Assembly (NCBI RefSeq): GCF_036226685.1
Contig: NZ_CP109009.1
Location: 5,607,501 to 5,671,500, forward strand
Source: Streptomyces sp. NBC_00690
GTDB taxonomy: Bacteria > Actinomycetota > Actinomycetes > Streptomycetales > Streptomycetaceae
Direction of reading: 5' to 3'
DNA: 64,000 nucleotides
Shown piece by piece: positions 63,685-64,000 of the stretch. The notes beneath the pieces were generated by a model. That model saw only the letters and a list, made by a program, of their open reading frames with translations, did not search any database and had not been told where the DNA came from. Each line of letters opens with the position of its first letter. Within the stretch, counting starts at the first letter, position 1. Made by a program: the position numbers and the translations under genes.

Positions 63685-63939
63685 TCAGGGAGCACGCCTG
63701 TCACGGACGCCCAGACCCTCGTCGTCCGAGTCCGTCCACAGCGCGTTGTCGTACGGAACGTCGGGGATGGTGACCAGATCGACGCGGGCCGTCGGCCTGT
63801 GCCCGGGGGCCTTGGTCGAACCGGGTCGCTGGTCGTCTGCGCCACCCAGTCGATCGACGGTTCGTTCGAGCTCTGAGACGCGCTGGGCCAACTCGTCGAG
63901 CCGTTGCTGAATGGTCGTCAGATCAACTTGCTGGGACAT
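63685..63939 (-). CDS. Small coiled-coil protein heading the sdh operon
   Basis: An 84-residue protein: a coiled-coil N-terminus (LTTIQQRLDELAQRVSELER) and an acidic second half (VPYDNALWTDSDDEGLGV). ATG 63939. It lies 37 bases upstream of sdhC, so is cotranscribed. I recognise no family; an assembly or regulatory subunit of the dehydrogenase is possible. Confidence 0.75.
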   Translation of the reverse strand: MSQQVDLTTIQQRLDELAQRVSELERTVDRLGGADDQRPGSTKAPGHRPTARVDLVTIPDVPYDNALWTDSDDEGLGVRDRRAP

Positions 63940-63948
63940 GACTTGCCC

Positions 63949-64000
63949 TCACTTCCGCAGGGTGCGGGTGGCGTCGTTCATGCGCCTGCGAGTGTTGCGC
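63949..64000 (-). CDS. 3' end of a gene continuing beyond the right edge
   Basis: On the minus strand the last bases read NTRRRMNDATRTLRK and TGA (63949-63951), nine bases before the start of the coiled-coil gene. The basic, uninterrupted reading and short spacing suggest a further gene of the same operon. Its identity cannot be told. Confidence 0.55.
   Translation of the reverse strand, partial: RNTRRRMNDATRTLRK

Overview
This is a 64 kb piece of a high-GC actinobacterial chromosome, almost certainly Streptomyces. The base composition, frequent GTG and TTG starts, a WhiB-like protein, two SpoIIE-type phosphatases fused to ATP-binding domains, a DasR-type chitinase operator and the gene order PBP / catalase / phosphatase / DUF402 / fumC / fumA / DUF1707 / wblI / glpX / DUF4245 / xseBA / ispH / ppgK / ychF all fit the Streptomyces core as I know it.

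Layout. 1-8.1 kb: regulators and export (a TetR gene divergent from an SDR-like protein, with two near-identical palindromes between them; a SnoaL-like protein; a GlxA-type AraC regulator; OxyR; a PadR-controlled FtsX-type ABC transporter). 8.1-16 kb: an SPFH-domain membrane protein coupled to a small ribbon-helix-helix protein, a class A penicillin-binding protein, catalase, and a SpoIIE-type phosphatase. 16.5-32.1 kb: core metabolism (DUF402 phosphatase, two unrelated fumarases side by side, WblI, class II fructose-1,6-bisphosphatase, exonuclease VII, amino-acid permease, IspH, polyphosphate glucokinase, YchF). 32.2-45.3 kb: an accessory, defence-like island. 46.2-64 kb: secreted subtilase, septum-type membrane protein, chitinase with a GntR regulator, NUDIX hydrolase, an anti-sigma-type ATPase, a large PAS/GAF phosphatase, PspA, a TPM-domain protein, and the succinate dehydrogenase operon.

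The island is the most interesting part. Directly after ychF come a RelE/antitoxin pair, then two tandem, non-identical PD-(D/E)XK nuclease-helicase genes (DUF2075/Schlafen group 3 type), each behind its own copy of a conserved leader. Next are a 42-codon gene on the other strand, a decayed NERD-kinase gene resembling PglW of the Pgl/BREX phage-resistance systems, and a tightly coupled operon encoding a TIR protein, a P-loop-like protein and a two-helix membrane protein. A 17-residue motif with core GPVN-G-G-QYN is shared by the C-terminal region of the TIR protein and the extreme N-terminus of the P-loop-like protein. This is the arrangement expected of effector/receptor pairs that signal through matching peptide (possibly amyloid) motifs. 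Imperfect repeats at 32.85-33.1 kb and 39.05-39.3 kb bracket the nuclease-helicase/kinase part of the island.

A second, unrelated pattern: three genes within 8 kb (class I fumarase, glpX, amino-acid permease) end inside tandem repeats whose unit length is a multiple of three and which repeat the stop codon in frame. All functional assignments come from reading motifs; no searches were run.
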